The position numbers were made by a program, and so were the translations under genes. From positions 372,001-436,000 of the forward strand of contig VLTN01000024.1 of assembly GCA_008330645.1 (NCBI GenBank): a DNA stretch of 64,000 nt. Direction: 5' to 3'. This document shows positions 9,213-19,861 of this stretch, in pieces (the first letter of the stretch is position 1; every line of letters begins with the position of its first letter). A model generated the notes under the pieces. It did not search any database, was not told the DNA's origin, and saw nothing but the letters and a program-made list of their open reading frames with translations. The stretch is from Cafeteria roenbergensis (Eukaryota > Sar > Bigyra > Bicosoecida > Cafeteriaceae).

Positions 9213-12200
9213 ATGGCCTCAGCTTGGCCAACCTCGCCTCCCGGCGAGGAGGCCGATGTCCAGGACCCCATGGCCCGGGCCGTCGACACCTGTGAGTGGT
9301 TCGGGAGCACGCGACGTGCGGGGCCGCGGCCGGGGTGGCAGGGGTGCAGGGGGGCGGGCCGGAGGGGCGAGGGGGAGGCTTGGCCGAGCGAATTGCGCGC
9401 GCAAGCGCGCTCGACCCCGCGCGAGGGCCCTCCCATCGTGCCCGGCCATTCGCAGGGACGAGCGACGAGCCACCAATGGAGTGGTCGGAGACCCTGGGGA
9501 TGTCTTGGCTTGTCTTCGTGGGCGAGAACGGCGCCGTTTGCCTCTGCATTCTCGTGCTTGCGCTCTGGCAGGCCTGGTTCCGCCGCTGCAGCTGCGCGAA
9601 GAAGGACCCTCCGGCGCGGCGGTCTGCCAAGTGCTTCGACTTCCGCTCCTTCTGCCTGTCGGTCGTCGCTGCTGCCATGGCTGGTGAGTCCGCAGAGGCG
9701 CCCGCGCGGGCCTCCGGCTGAGCGCGGGTCTGTGGAAACGCACGCCCCCCGTGCTTCAACTGCGCTTGCCCCGGACGAGCCCGCCTCGCCCCGCCCGGCC
9801 TGCCCGCCCGCCCGCCGTCTCCGCCCGCCTAGCTGAGCGCCTGTGGGGGCCGCACCCGAGCTGCCGCAAGCCTCCCTCGCCCCCTGTGCCGCCGGCTCCC
9901 CCCGCACGCCCCCCCCGTTTTCGCAGTGCGGCTGGCGTGGCTGGTCGACCCGTTCGGCTTTTTCCAGCTGTGGAGCTTGCCCGTGCAGGCGCTGCTCCTT
10001 CATCTGCCGCAAAGCCTGCTGTACCTGGCGGTGCTGCTGCTGATCGCCATGTGGCGGCGCGTGGTGACGGCGGCCGAGCGGCTCCACCGCATTCGCTCCG
10101 CTGTCATCGTCGGCCGGTACAAATGGGTCCTTGGCTCGCTTGGAGTGGTGCTGCTAGGAGCCTCTGGGCTCGGGGTGCTTGCCGCCGCAGCGGTCGCCGA
10201 CTCCGCGCTGGTGCGGGGCGTCGTGCGGGGGGTGTTCTCCTGCTTCGCGGTGGGCTATTTTGTGTGGGGCTCGCTGTACGCCACGCAGTTCCTCGACGTG
10301 CTCGCCGGCTCGGACTCCGACACCGCCCGCTGCGGGCCGTGCGCCGTGGCCCGCGCGTGGTGCGGCGTGGGCGGGCTGTGCTGCTGCTGCGCCGACTCGC
10401 CCGAGCGCATGGCCTGCCTGTGCGCTCTCTGCCAGTGCGTGGCGAGCGACACGGGGGTCGACGTCGCGCTCAAGGGCACCCCGCAGGCGGGGGAGGGCGC
10501 CGACACGGAGGAGGACGTGCTCGACGACGCGCTGGCCTCCGGCTGCTGCAGCAACCTGTGCGCCCGGTGCTGCGGCCGCTGCCTCTGGGGCGGGCGGTGG
10601 GGGGCCTCCGCCGGGGCGGGGCGGCGCCGGCGCGTCGACGACATCAGGGTGGGGCCCGGCACCCGCGTGCTCACAGCCCGCCGCCCCATCAGCGTGGCGA
10701 CCCCCGTGGCGGAGGTCGAGGCGCAGGTGCAGCGGGAGCAGGCCGCAGCCCACGGCGCCGCCAGGCAGGGGGGCGGAGGGCCGCGCCATCGCCGCAGGGC
10801 GGGCGCCACGCGCGCCCAGCAGGAGGCGCGGGCCCGCCTGCGCGCCACGGTGACGCTGCTGCTCCTCGCCGGGCTGGCCTACTTTGCGCTGGTCACCTGG
10901 GGGTTCGTCCTGCGGTTCCTCCACCCGCTCCAGTTCCTGCTGGTGGCGTGGGGCACGCAGGCGATGGAGCAGACTGCGGCGGCGGCTCTCATTTATGCCA
11001 TGTACGCCGGTGGATCGCGGCCGCGGCGGCGCAAGGGCGGGCTCAAGGAGGTCTGGGAAGGCGACGAGGTGGCGGCCTCGCTGCGGGAGGCCAGGCTGGC
11101 GGCCTGCCCGTGCCCCGGCGTGTGCCCCGGCCAGGTGCCGCGCGGCTGCCGCTGGCTCTGCTGGCTGGTGTGCTGCTGCTGCTACCGCTGCGACGCCCGC
11201 GCGGGACGGCCGCCCACGGCCGAAGAGCTGCGGCGCAGCGCCGGAGCCCAGGCCGCCATCATCCGGGCGCAGGACGACGAGATCAAGGCGTGCAGGGCGC
11301 TGCGGGACGCGGGGGAGGCGGGGGGCCGGCCCGCCCCGCAGGCCAAGCGGGGCGCCGAGCACGAGGCCCCCGCTGGCTCTGCCAAGGCGGTGTACGGGCC
11401 CGCGTCGGGACAGGAGCCGGCGATGGTGGGGAGGACAAGCCGCCAGCCGCCCCGCGTGATCGGCGGGGGGGGGCGTTCGCCGCGGGGGGCAGGGGCGGTG
11501 TTGCGCGCTCTGGCCCGCAGCGGCACCGGCGCCAGTGCCCCTGCCAGTGCTGTCGCCAGTACCGGCGCCGGCGCCGGCGCTGGCGCCAGCAGCGCTCGGG
11601 GTTCGGGCTCGGCACCGGTGCACGCCCATCGCGCCGCTGCTACGGCTGCCAACGCCGGCGCGGAACGCGTCGTCGACCGGCGCTTGGCCGCGACGTTGGC
11701 AGCGCAAACAGCTGCCGCAGAGGCGCTGCCGCCTCCTCCGCCTCCGCCCCCGCCGCCCCCGCCCCCGCCGTCAGCGCTCTCCTCCGCGGCGGCGCGCTCG
11801 GGCCATGCACTGGCCCATGGCTCCGTCCCAGGCAGCGCCCGCAGCAGCCGAACCAGCCTTGGCTCCGCCCAGTCCGCCGGAAGCGCACCGACGCTGCCGG
11901 CCGCCGTGGGACCAGGCCCGGCAGGCCGCCTTGCGATGATGAGCCCGCTTGCAGAGGAAGCGGGGGCGGGCGCTGACGCGAGCGCGGGCCTGGAACCGCT
12001 CGCGGACGAGTGCATCCAGTGGCTGGCGAGCGAGTGGGCAGCGCCCTCCGGCGCGGGCAAGGCAGCGGTCGCGGGCGGCGACGGCGACGGCGACGGCGAT
12101 GACGAGGATGCCTTCGACGACGACGACGAAGGCTACGAACTCGGCGAGGACGGAGCTGGGGACTTTGAGACCAACGCTCTCCGCATTGGCGGAAAGCGGC

Positions 12201-12346
12201 TGCCCGCGCCAGTTTCCGCAGCCGAGGCCGCCGCAGCATCAGAGGCGCGGGACCGCATTGCGTTCGCACCGTCGGCCACTGGTGCGAGGTTCACGCTGCT
12301 CTCCAAGTCGGCAACCACGCTCAACCCGGCCGCGCACCAGCGCTGA
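9213..12346 (+). CDS. Seven-helix Cys-rich membrane protein, THH1/TOM1/TOM3-like
   Basis: Three exons (9213-9291, 9456-9683, 9927-12346) give 908 residues; both introns start GTGAG, end CGCAG and keep frame. The first ~380 residues hold about seven hydrophobic segments, including VCLCILVLALWQAWF, LLYLAVLLLIAMW, GSLGVVLLGASGLGVL and ATVTLLLLAGLAYFALV. The spacing, the P-x-x-LLYLxVLLLIxMW motif and the Arg-rich end after the last helix resemble the THH1/TOM1/TOM3 family, a GPR137-related group of endolysosomal seven-helix proteins. The match is partial. Three cytosolic Cys clusters stand out (CCCC, CCSNLCARCC, CCCC near the C-terminal side of the helices), so palmitoylation is plausible. The ~450-residue tail is low complexity, with a 14-Pro run near 11730-11770 and an acidic end. 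The start is the ATG at 9213. An unrelated multi-pass protein cannot be excluded. Confidence 0.72.
11728..11771 (+). repeat. C-rich tract encoding a poly-proline run
   Basis: Consecutive ccg/ccc/cct codons give about 14 prolines in the cytosolic tail of the THH1-like protein. Such tracts often bind SH3, WW or profilin-type domains; that role here is inference. Confidence 0.85.
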
Positions 12347-12489
12347 GCTTTTTGTTTGCCCGGCTCGCAGAAGCAGCGCGCGCAAGCTTCCTCAGGGTTG
12401 CCGGGCGTCGCGATTCCCGGGTGCGTTGCGTTGGGCGCGTGTGTGCAGCTGGCAGCGGAGTGACCGGCGCGCGCAAGCTGCCCGATTTC

Positions 12490-12545
12490 CAAACGAAAAT
12501 ATTTACGTGTGTCAAACATTCGCGCCGCGTGAAAAACGAAACCCA
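12490..12545. promoter_or_regulatory. AT-rich patch between THH1-like gene and CEP120
   Basis: Only 231 nt separate the stop at 12346 from the CEP120 ATG at 12578. Inside lies one of the few AT-rich stretches of the window (aaaatatttacg, then gtgaaaaacgaaa). It may hold the upstream poly(A) region, the CEP120 promoter, or both. No experimental signal is visible. Confidence 0.3.
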
Positions 12546-12577
12546 CGCCAAGCGCCCTCACCGGTCGCGCTGGTGTC

Positions 12578-15500
12578 ATGGCCGTCGACGGCCGGCGCAT
12601 CCAGCTGCGCGTCGCCCTGTCCAGCGGCCGCGGGTTTCCGCGGCCGCCCCTCCACGCCCGGGTCGTGGCACAGGCCACGCTGGAGGGCGCGGTGAGGCCG
12701 TTGACGCGTCGGCAGCGCTAACGGCGGCGCCCGGAGCGGCATCCGCCCGCAGCGCGGCGAGCGCGCCGCGGGGCCAGTGCTCCGGGCTGGGAATTTAAAA
12801 ATAATGCAGCCCTCGGGGCCCATTTGGCGCGCCGTTCGGGCTGCGATGCTGCCGGCTCGTGTTGCCACTTGCAGGCGCCCGCGATTTCCACCCACCGCCA
12901 CAACCGCTTGGGCGCAGTTCCGGGAGACGCAGCCCGCGATTTTTGGCCGCGGGACGCGGGAGTACGACCCGCTTTGGCCCCGGGACTCAGGGGAGCTGTC
13001 GTGGGAGGCTCCCTACTCTGCCTTTCAGGCTCTGAAATCGTCGGCGCCGCATGTGAAGGTGTACGTGGAGTGGCGCCAGGGTGCCGCGGCCGGGCGCAGC
13101 GAGGCCACGAGCGAGAGTCTGGGCTGGTTTGTGATCGATCTGCGGCACGTGGAGGCGGGTCTCTCGTCGTCCGTGAACCGACGTCTGACCTGGGAGACGG
13201 TGCACGGGGGCGGCAAGGCCTTCGGCGCCAGCGTGCGCGTCGCCACGTGGGCGGTGGTGCTGGAAAGCGAGGGCGACGCTGGCGCCGCTGTAGCGCCGGC
13301 GCAGCAGGCAGGCGAGCCCCGCGGCGTCCCTCCGCCGGCCGGCTCCAGGCCGGCCGTGCGCCCGGACCGCCCCGCCCCGCCCCGCCCGCGCGCCACGGAG
13401 GGCACCGACGCCGACTGGAGCAGCGACGGCACGCCCCCGTCGGCCGCCAGCGACGCCCCCCTCGTGCGCATGGTGCCCCGCGCCGAGACCTCCGCCGCGC
13501 CCGCCGCCCTCCGCGCCAGCTCCGACGCCATCCCCGTGGGCGGCCGCGGAGGCCAGCGCTTCGTGCTCCGCGTGTCGCTCTCCGCGGCCGCCGCCCTGGA
13601 TCGCATCCCGTCCGCCGCCCGCCTGTGCTCCGTGCCCGGCCGCCGCCTCTGGCTCTCGTACCGGCTCTTTGGCGTGCTTGTGCAGAGCGACGCGTTCGAC
13701 GACCCTTCCAATCCTGCCTTCAGGCCCATGCGGGACGGCTTCGCCATCGCCGCGCACCCGGCCGACCTCCTCCGCTTCCTGCGCGCCCAGCCGCCCCTCC
13801 CCGTTCACCTCTGCACGGCTGGGGCAGTGCTGGCAACGGCGTCCCTGCCCCTGGCACAGCTGCTGCCGGGCGCAGTGGTGGTCCCCTCGCCCGCCCAGGC
13901 GGCCGCCGCCGACCCCCTCCGCGCGTCGATGCGCCAGACGGGGGCAGCGGCTCTGGACGCCGAGGACAGGGTGGCCCGCTGGCCGCGCGCCGGCCCGCCC
14001 GCCGCCGACGGGCTCTGCCTCCTCAGCGACGTCGCAGGGTCCTTCCCACTCCTCCCGCCCGGGGCGCCAGCCTCGGCAGGCGCGACGCTCGGCGCCCACC
14101 TTCAGGCCTCGCTGGCGCTGCTGGAGCCAGATACGGGCCACCGGACCCGTGTCGAGCCGCTGGGGCTTCGCCACGGCCAACTTGAGGCAGACCGCAGGGG
14201 CGCATCTCATGGCCCGAGCAGCGGCCACCCCGACGGCTCCGCGGCCAGCAGTCCGGAGGGCCAGCCGTGGCGGCGGGGGGCAGACGCCTGCGCGAGCGAC
14301 TCGGGAGGTAATGACAGCGACAGCGACAGCGACAGCGACAGCGGCAGCGACAGTGGCGGCGACGGCGGCGGCGACGACGATGCTGGCCTGTCTGGACGCA
14401 GCGGCGAGGCTGCGGCGCCAGGGGCGCATCTTCCCCTGCTGGGCGCGGCGCAGTCGCTGCAGCGCGCCTCTGCGGCGGCCGCTGCCGTCGTCGACAGGCT
14501 GGCGGCTGCGGCTGCGTCGGCTGCGGCTGCGAATAGCGCCGAGCCCCGGCCAGAGGCTGTCCCGGCGACGGCATCGGAGCGCCAGGCTGGCGAGGCTGTG
14601 CCCGGCGCCGCAGGTCTGGCCGGCGGACCCGCCGAAGCCGGTGCCAGAGAGGAGGCGGGCGGCGCGGAAGAGGACGAGGCGGCGGACGGCGCGGAAGAGG
14701 ACGAGGCGGCGGACGGCGCGGAAGAGGACGAGGCGGACGGCACTGTGATGCACGGCGCGGCCACGGAGGCGGCTGGCGGCCACGAGGGCTCTGACCAGCG
14801 CGAGGGCTCTGGCCAGCGCGAGGGCGCTGGTGCTCGCTCCGGCCTCGCCCCGCCTGGGCCGCCGCCCCCGCTTGCATACGCGGGCGACCCCAGCGTCAGA
14901 CACTTCCGGCTCAGCGTGGAGGTCCGGTCCGTGAGGGACGTTGCGGCGGCAGGCCAGCTGTTCGCGCGGTGCGCGCTGCCTGAGCTGGGCCGTGGCGCGG
15001 ACCACGAGCTCCGCACCCGCCCCTCCGTATTCGTCCCGCGGCACGCCGAGCGCCTCCTGCCCTCCCCGTTCAGGGCCTTCGAGTTCGCGGCGGCAGGGGC
15101 CGACCTCGCCGACTGGTGCGCCCGTCGCCCGCTCGAGGTGGAGGTGTGGCGGACGGACCGCTTTCGCGAGGACTCCCGCGCGGGGCTCGCGAGGGTGGAG
15201 CTTGCGCGGCTGCTGCAGGCAGAGCCGCACTTCCGCTGCCCACACACCGGCGCCACCTTCGTGTCGGCGCCCATGCTGGAGCGGCACGTGGCCCAGCTGA
15301 GGGCGGCCGGGCGCGCCTCCGGCTCCGGGGCCCGCGACTGGTCTGCCCCTGCCGTGCTGGTGCGAGCCTCGGACGCGTACGTGAAGGCCGTGGCGTTTGC
15401 GGCAGAGCACCCCGGCCCCCGTCGGCACGCTGCCAGGCAGGGGGCGGCGCCTCCGCTGCCCGCCCGCCGTGTGGTCGAGAGCTGCTCTGTGAGAGTGGTG

Positions 15501-17069
15501 GTCTTCCTCGAGGACCTGGGGCCGCTGTCAGAGGCCGACGCCGCAGCGGGGGCAGGGCTGGGCGCCGCGGTCCAGCAGCGCAAGGGGGCGGTGCCCGTGC
15601 CCGTGCTGGAGCTGCGGGCGGCTGCGGACGAGGCGGAGGCCGCCGACGCGTCTCTCGCCGCCTCTGGGCCCGGGCAGCCCCCGGGGCGCCAAGCAGGGAC
15701 GCGAGCGCCTGCCACTGCGGCCAGCGGTGGCGCCGTGGCCGCAGCGCCTCCAGCGGCCGCCGGATCCTCCAGCGCGGGGCCCCACGACCAGTTTGGGGGA
15801 GCCTTCTCCGGGTACGCGAGGGGCCAGGGCCCCGCCGCAGGCCCCCCGCCGGGCGAAGGGGTCCGCGCACTGGAGGCCAGGGTGGACGCGGCGGTGGCGG
15901 AGGCGGTGGAGGCGGCTTCCGAAGACTTTGCGCGGTGGCGGGCGAGCGAGGAGGCAGCGTTCGCGGCTGCGCTGCGAAGGCAGGAGGCCGAGCTGAGGGA
16001 GAGGCTTGAGGCGGAGTACGGCCGGCGGGAGGAGGAGCGGCGGGCGGAAATGGCGGCGGCGAGGGCGCATGTCGACGGGCTGGAGAGGCAGCTGAAGCGC
16101 GCCACGGTCGCGGCCGAGCAGCGCGCGCGGGCGGCCAAGGCGGCCAAGGAGGAGAGCGAGCGGGCGGCGGCGGCGGCGCAGCGCGAAGCCGAGGCGGAGT
16201 CCCGGTGGGCGCGGGAGGCCGCGGAGGCCGGCATTGCAGCGGAGCGGCGGCGCGCCGAAGCGGCGGAGCGGCGCCTGGAGGAGGAGCGCGCGATGCGGCT
16301 GGAGGAGGCGGCGCGCAGGGAGGCCGCGGAGGGCAGGGCGGCCGAGGCGGCGGAACGGGCAGGGAGAGGGCCCTCGGCCGAGGCGGCTGAGCGGCTGGCC
16401 GGGGCGCTGGCCGAGAGCGGCGTTTTGCGCGATCGGCTGGAGGAGGCTCGCGCGGCGGCGCGCGCTGCCGAGGAGAGGGGGAGGCGGTCGCGAACGCAGG
16501 CGGTGCGGCTGGCGAGGGAGGTCCAGCGGCTGCGGGCGCAGCAACGGGACGCGGCGGCCCTGGAGCTGCACAAGCTTCGCGTGGAGTTCCTCGCGCGGGA
16601 GCAGCGCGCGGCGCTGGAGGGGGACGCGCAGCGACTGCGGGCCATCCGGCGGCGCATCGAGGCGCTCCGGGGGGAGGACGACGCGGGGCGGAGCAGGCGC
16701 GATGGTGGGGCGCGCAGCAGCGCCGGCGCGGCGCCCTCGCCTGCGTCTGGGCGCCCGCGGGAAGCCCCGGGCGCGCCCGCCCAGCCTGCGTGGCGGCAGG
16801 GCGCTGCGCGGCTGCGGCAGGAGGCAATCGAGGAGAGCAAGGCCGGCTCCAGCGGCGAGGACACCGAGGGGTCGGACGAAGAGTCTGCCGGCAGGAGCGG
16901 GGCCCCAGCGGCCGGCGCCGTCGGCGGTGGTGCGCGGGAGCCGGCTGCCGCGAAGGAGGGCGTGCAAGCGCTGCGCAGGCAGAGGGCCGAGCTTTTGCGC
17001 GACGGCTACTCGGAAGACGACCAGATGGTACAGCACATCGACCTGCTTCTCTCCGTGAGCGACGCGTAG
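12578..17069 (+). CDS. CEP120: CEP120-like centriole elongation protein
   Basis: CEP120 promotes centriole elongation and basal-body assembly through C2 domains and a C-terminal coiled coil. Two exons (12578-12691, 12918-17069) give 1,421 residues; human CEP120 is 986. Exon 1 (MAVDGRRIQLRVALSSGRGF) aligns with the first strand of the family's N-terminal C2 domain and joins, phase 0, to the remainder ending in GWFVIDLRHVEAG. A second C2 domain lies at about 252-356 and a third at about 700-836 (HFRLSVEVRSVRDVA). A Glu/Arg/Ala coiled coil covers about 1023-1293. The extreme C-terminus (LRxQRAELL then YSEDDxMVxxIDLLL) matches the conserved CEP120 ending. The extra length comes from disordered linkers between C2 domains, rich in Asp/Ser and in an EEDEAADGA repeat. 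The order C2-C2-C2-coiled coil and both termini make the call strong. Confidence 0.9.
14308..14366 (+). repeat. AGCGAC tandem repeat (Asp-Ser) in CEP120
   Basis: Imperfect agcgac/agcggc units encode a DSDSDSDSDSGSDSGGDGGG-like acidic, phosphorylatable stretch in the linker before the third C2 domain. The six-base unit keeps frame. Confidence 0.9.
14664..14742 (+). repeat. 27-nt in-frame tandem repeat in CEP120
   Basis: Three near-identical copies of a ggcgcggaagaggacgaggcggcggac-type unit encode GAEEDEAAD. The third copy is shortened. It forms a strongly acidic segment between the second and third C2 domains. Confidence 0.9.
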
Positions 17070-17553
17070 CTGGGGCGAAGCGCGCGGCGAGGCTGGCTGT
17101 TCTTGCTGGCGGCGGGGCGAGTGATCCTCAGGGCTCGGCGTCGGCCGCAATGTTCGGGGCCCGCAAGCGGCCCATGCAGCGCGCACGAGCCAATGCGTGA
17201 AGCTTGTTTCGACTGAGCGGGCGCCCCCTCCCGCTGCGCCCGCGGCGCTGCGGCTGCCGAACGGGGGCCGCAACTTGAACATTCCGCGCCAGAGCCATCG
17301 CGCGCCGGCAGAGTCGGTCGAGAGCAACGCATCACTCGATCTGCCGCTCCGCGCGCCCGGCACAGACGCGCGCTCGGCACGGCCTCGCTCCCGCAAGGCT
17401 GGCCGCTCGAGTTGGGGTTGGGAAGCAGCTTGCTCCCTTGATGATTGCTGCGGAGTTCTGCTCTCAGTCCAAGTCCGGGGAGATCACAGCCGGCTGCCCA
17501 TAGGCGCATCGACCTCAAGGAACTCAGACTTCCCAAGCCAGTCCCAGCCAGCC
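17070..17553. other. Intergenic region CEP120-PRL
   Basis: The 484 nt run between the CEP120 stop and the PRL start on the same strand, so they should hold the CEP120 3' end and the PRL promoter. I see no coding segment, repeat or recognisable element. Confidence 0.4.
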
Positions 17554-18413
17554 ATGGCCGCCGCGACTGTCGCCAACCCCGTCAGCCTCGTGGTGCACAA
17601 GCACATGCGCTTCCTCATCACGGACTCGGTGAGCCGGCGCCGCGCGCCGCGGCCCGCTCGCGGCACGGGCCGGAGCACTCGAAGGCTCGAAGCCCCGGCA
17701 ACGCTCCGGTTTGGCGCGCCGGGCTGGAGCGGGCCTTTCCGCCCGCCGGCGCTCGCGGCCCTCCGCCAAACGCACGAAGTGTGCAGCCCAGAGTCGCCAG
17801 CGGCGGTTCGCGCTGCTGGGGGCGGGGCGCGGGGCCTGGGCAGGCGCCGCGGCTCGCCGGCGCGGCTTTTTCGCGTCACGCCCGAACCTTTGCTCGACAG
17901 CTCCTCTGCCCCTGCGGCTTCCCTCGACACTCCTCCCCCCCCTGTCCGTCCTGCCCGCCCCTGCGCCCCGCCTTTCCGCAGCCGACGGACCGCAATGTTG
18001 AGGCCTACGTGCGGGAGTACAAGGCGCACCACGTGTCCCACCTGGTGCGCACCTGCGACCCGACCTACGCGCTCACGAGGGTCAAGGCCGAGGGCATCGT
18101 GGTGCACGAGCTGGCCTACCCTGATGGAGACCCGCCCCCCGAGCGCGTCATCGACGCCTGGCTCGAGGTGTGCAACACGGCCTTCAAGGGGGGCAACAAG
18201 GACGGCAAGGCCGTGACCGTGCACTGCGTCGCAGGGCTCGGCCGCGCCCCCGTCCTGGTTGCCATCGCTCTCATCGAGACAGGGATGGACCCTGGAGACG
18301 CCGTGGCGCTCATTCGCGAGAGGCGCGCATCTGCGTTCAACAGGCGCCAGATGTCCTTCTTGCTCGACGAGTACAAGCGGCGCGGACGCCGGGGCCCCTG
18401 CGCGGTGATGTGA
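17554..18413 (+). CDS. PTP4A: PRL-type protein tyrosine phosphatase (PTP4A), prenylated
   Basis: This is a dual-specificity phosphatase of the PRL family, anchored to membranes by prenylation and known to bind CNNM magnesium transporters. Two exons (17554-17628, 17982-18413; intron 353 nt, GTGAG/CGCAG, phase 0) give 168 residues; human PRL-1 is 173. The join reads MRFLITDS-PTDRNVEAYV, matching the family's MRFLITHNPTN. The P-loop HCVAGLGRAPVLVA has the catalytic Cys107 and Arg113 with the PRL-specific Ala after Arg. The likely general acid is Asp73 in YPDGDPPP. The C-terminus is a CAAX box, CAVM (Cys165), preceded by basic residues (YKRRGRRG), as in animal PRLs. The CAAX Met suggests farnesylation. 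No transit peptide is seen. Confidence 0.95.
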
Positions 18414-18580
18414 TGCGCATCCTCCGTGCCCGCCGACAGCCCGTGTGTGTGTGCGTGCGTGCGCGGGTGTGTGTCTTTGCACCGCCGCAACGACGCCTGG
18501 GCATTGCCGACGCCATTTCGAAGCCGACCCGCTCGCTTCTCGAACCGCTGGCTCGCCGCTCGGCGGGCCGACTCAGTAGT

Positions 18581-18611
<31 letters not shown>

Positions 18612-18852
18612 CACACACACAAAAGCACAGACACAAACACTCGCGCCTCGCGGCCACCGCGCCGCGCCTCCCCGCTCCGTCCCAGCTCGCCCCGCCCCGC
18701 GTTGGCCCCACCCACGGACCCCACGCATTGCGCGGTGTGGAGCCCACGGGAAAGCCCCACCAAAGGCCCATCGCTGACGGCGGTGGGGGACGGGCGGCGG
18801 GAGCTGGCGACGACGGCATGCGGCGAAGGCAGGCACGTGTCAGCGGAGAGTC
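18414..18852. other. Convergent intergenic region with TG-rich and AGC repeats
   Basis: PRL and the L1 gene end here from opposite strands. The region holds a TG/CG dinucleotide-rich stretch (about 18444-18480) just after the PRL stop and an AGC microsatellite (about 18573-18610). No coding evidence was found. The TG-rich block may belong to 3'-end formation. Confidence 0.5.
18573..18610 (+). repeat. AGC trinucleotide microsatellite
   Basis: About twelve agt/agc units run uninterrupted in the intergenic space between two convergent genes. It is not in a supported coding frame. Confidence 0.95.
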
Positions 18853-19861
18853 TCATGCTCTGACGGGCTCGCCGCGGCGGTGGCGCGCCATGAGGGCGAT
18901 AGCGTCCACCTTGACTGCAGAGCCCAGCTCCTCGAGCTTGGGGTCGCGGTACTGGCCCGAGGTGTGGCCGAAACGGGCGCGGGAGGGGTCAATGGTCGTG
19001 ACGTCGATGTGGACGCCGGGCCCCATGGTGGAGGACAAGGTGGCGTGGCGGAAGAAGTCGCCCTTGAAGCCCTCCGGCTTGAGTGCATTGATCGCAAGCA
19101 CGAGCGCGCGCAGGTTGGAGAGGATGGCCTCGTCCGAGAAGCTCACGCGCCCAAGTGGCGCGTGGATGATGGCCTGCTTCTCCACGCGGAAGCTCACTTG
19201 GCCCTTGCGCGCGTTGGACACGGCCGCGGTGACGTCCATGGTCACGGTTCCGAGCTTGGGGTTGGGCATGAGGCCTCGGGGGCCGAGGATGCGTCCCACC
19301 CGCCCCACCAGCGGCATCACGTCGGGGGTGGCGATGACCTTGTCCGCCTGCAGCCCGCCCGACTGAACGAGCTCCACCAGCTCCTCCGCGCCCACGACGT
19401 CGGCGCCTGCGGCGCGCGCCTCCTCGGCCTTGTCACCACGCGCGAAGACGGCGATGCGCACGGTCTTGCCGGTGCCGGCGGGCAGCTGGGCCACGCCGCG
19501 AAGGTTCTCGCCCGCCTTGCGCGGGTCCACACCCATCTGGATGGCGATGTCAATCGACTGCGTCGGAGGGTGGGGGGGGGGGCGGCAAGAGCAAGGCGTT
19601 GGGCGGGGCGGGGCGGCCTGGAAGCGAGCGGAAGCGCTGGCGGCAGCCTGGCGAGATCACCCTGCGAGCCGCCACAGGCGGCGCCACAGGCGGCGCCACA
19701 GGCCGCGCCACATGCGACACCACTTTGGGCGTGGTCGGGGCTGCTCTCACCTCGTCGAACTTGGCAGTGGCGGCCAGCTTGACGAGCTGCAGGGCCTCGT
19801 CTGGGTAGTACACGAAGTCCCGGCGCGTCTTGATGGTCGGGCCCTTGGCCTTGGTGGCCAT
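18853..19861 (-). CDS. Bacterial-type ribosomal protein L1 (organellar large subunit)
   Basis: L1 binds 23S-type rRNA and forms the L1 stalk at the E-site. Two exons (19861-19751, 19557-18853; intron 193 nt, GTGAG/CGCAG, phase 0) give 271 residues, slightly longer than bacterial L1. The join AATAKFDE-SIDIAIQMGVDPRK matches the bacterial [21 protein letters not shown] block. The signature LGPRGLMPNPKLGTVT and the QVSFRVEKQAIIH region are complete. The C-terminus extends past the usual end (RARFGHTSGQYRDPKLEE). The sequence is of the bacterial kind, not cytosolic L10a, so the product should work in mitochondria or a plastid. Yet the ATG at 19861 (MATKAKGPTIKTRRDF, good Kozak) gives only a short basic N-terminus as a leader. 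An upstream leader exon is possible. If the host has a red-type secondary plastid that encodes its own L1, this copy is mitochondrial. Confidence 0.9.
19672..19714 (+). repeat. 14-nt tandem repeat in L1 intron
   Basis: Three close copies of ccacaggcggcgc lie inside the single intron of the ribosomal L1 gene. No function is evident. Confidence 0.8.

Noticed and set aside
12987-16864. Long minus-strand frames over CEP120
   Set aside because: Low-complexity antisense translations; three C2 domains and a coiled coil on the plus strand explain the DNA.
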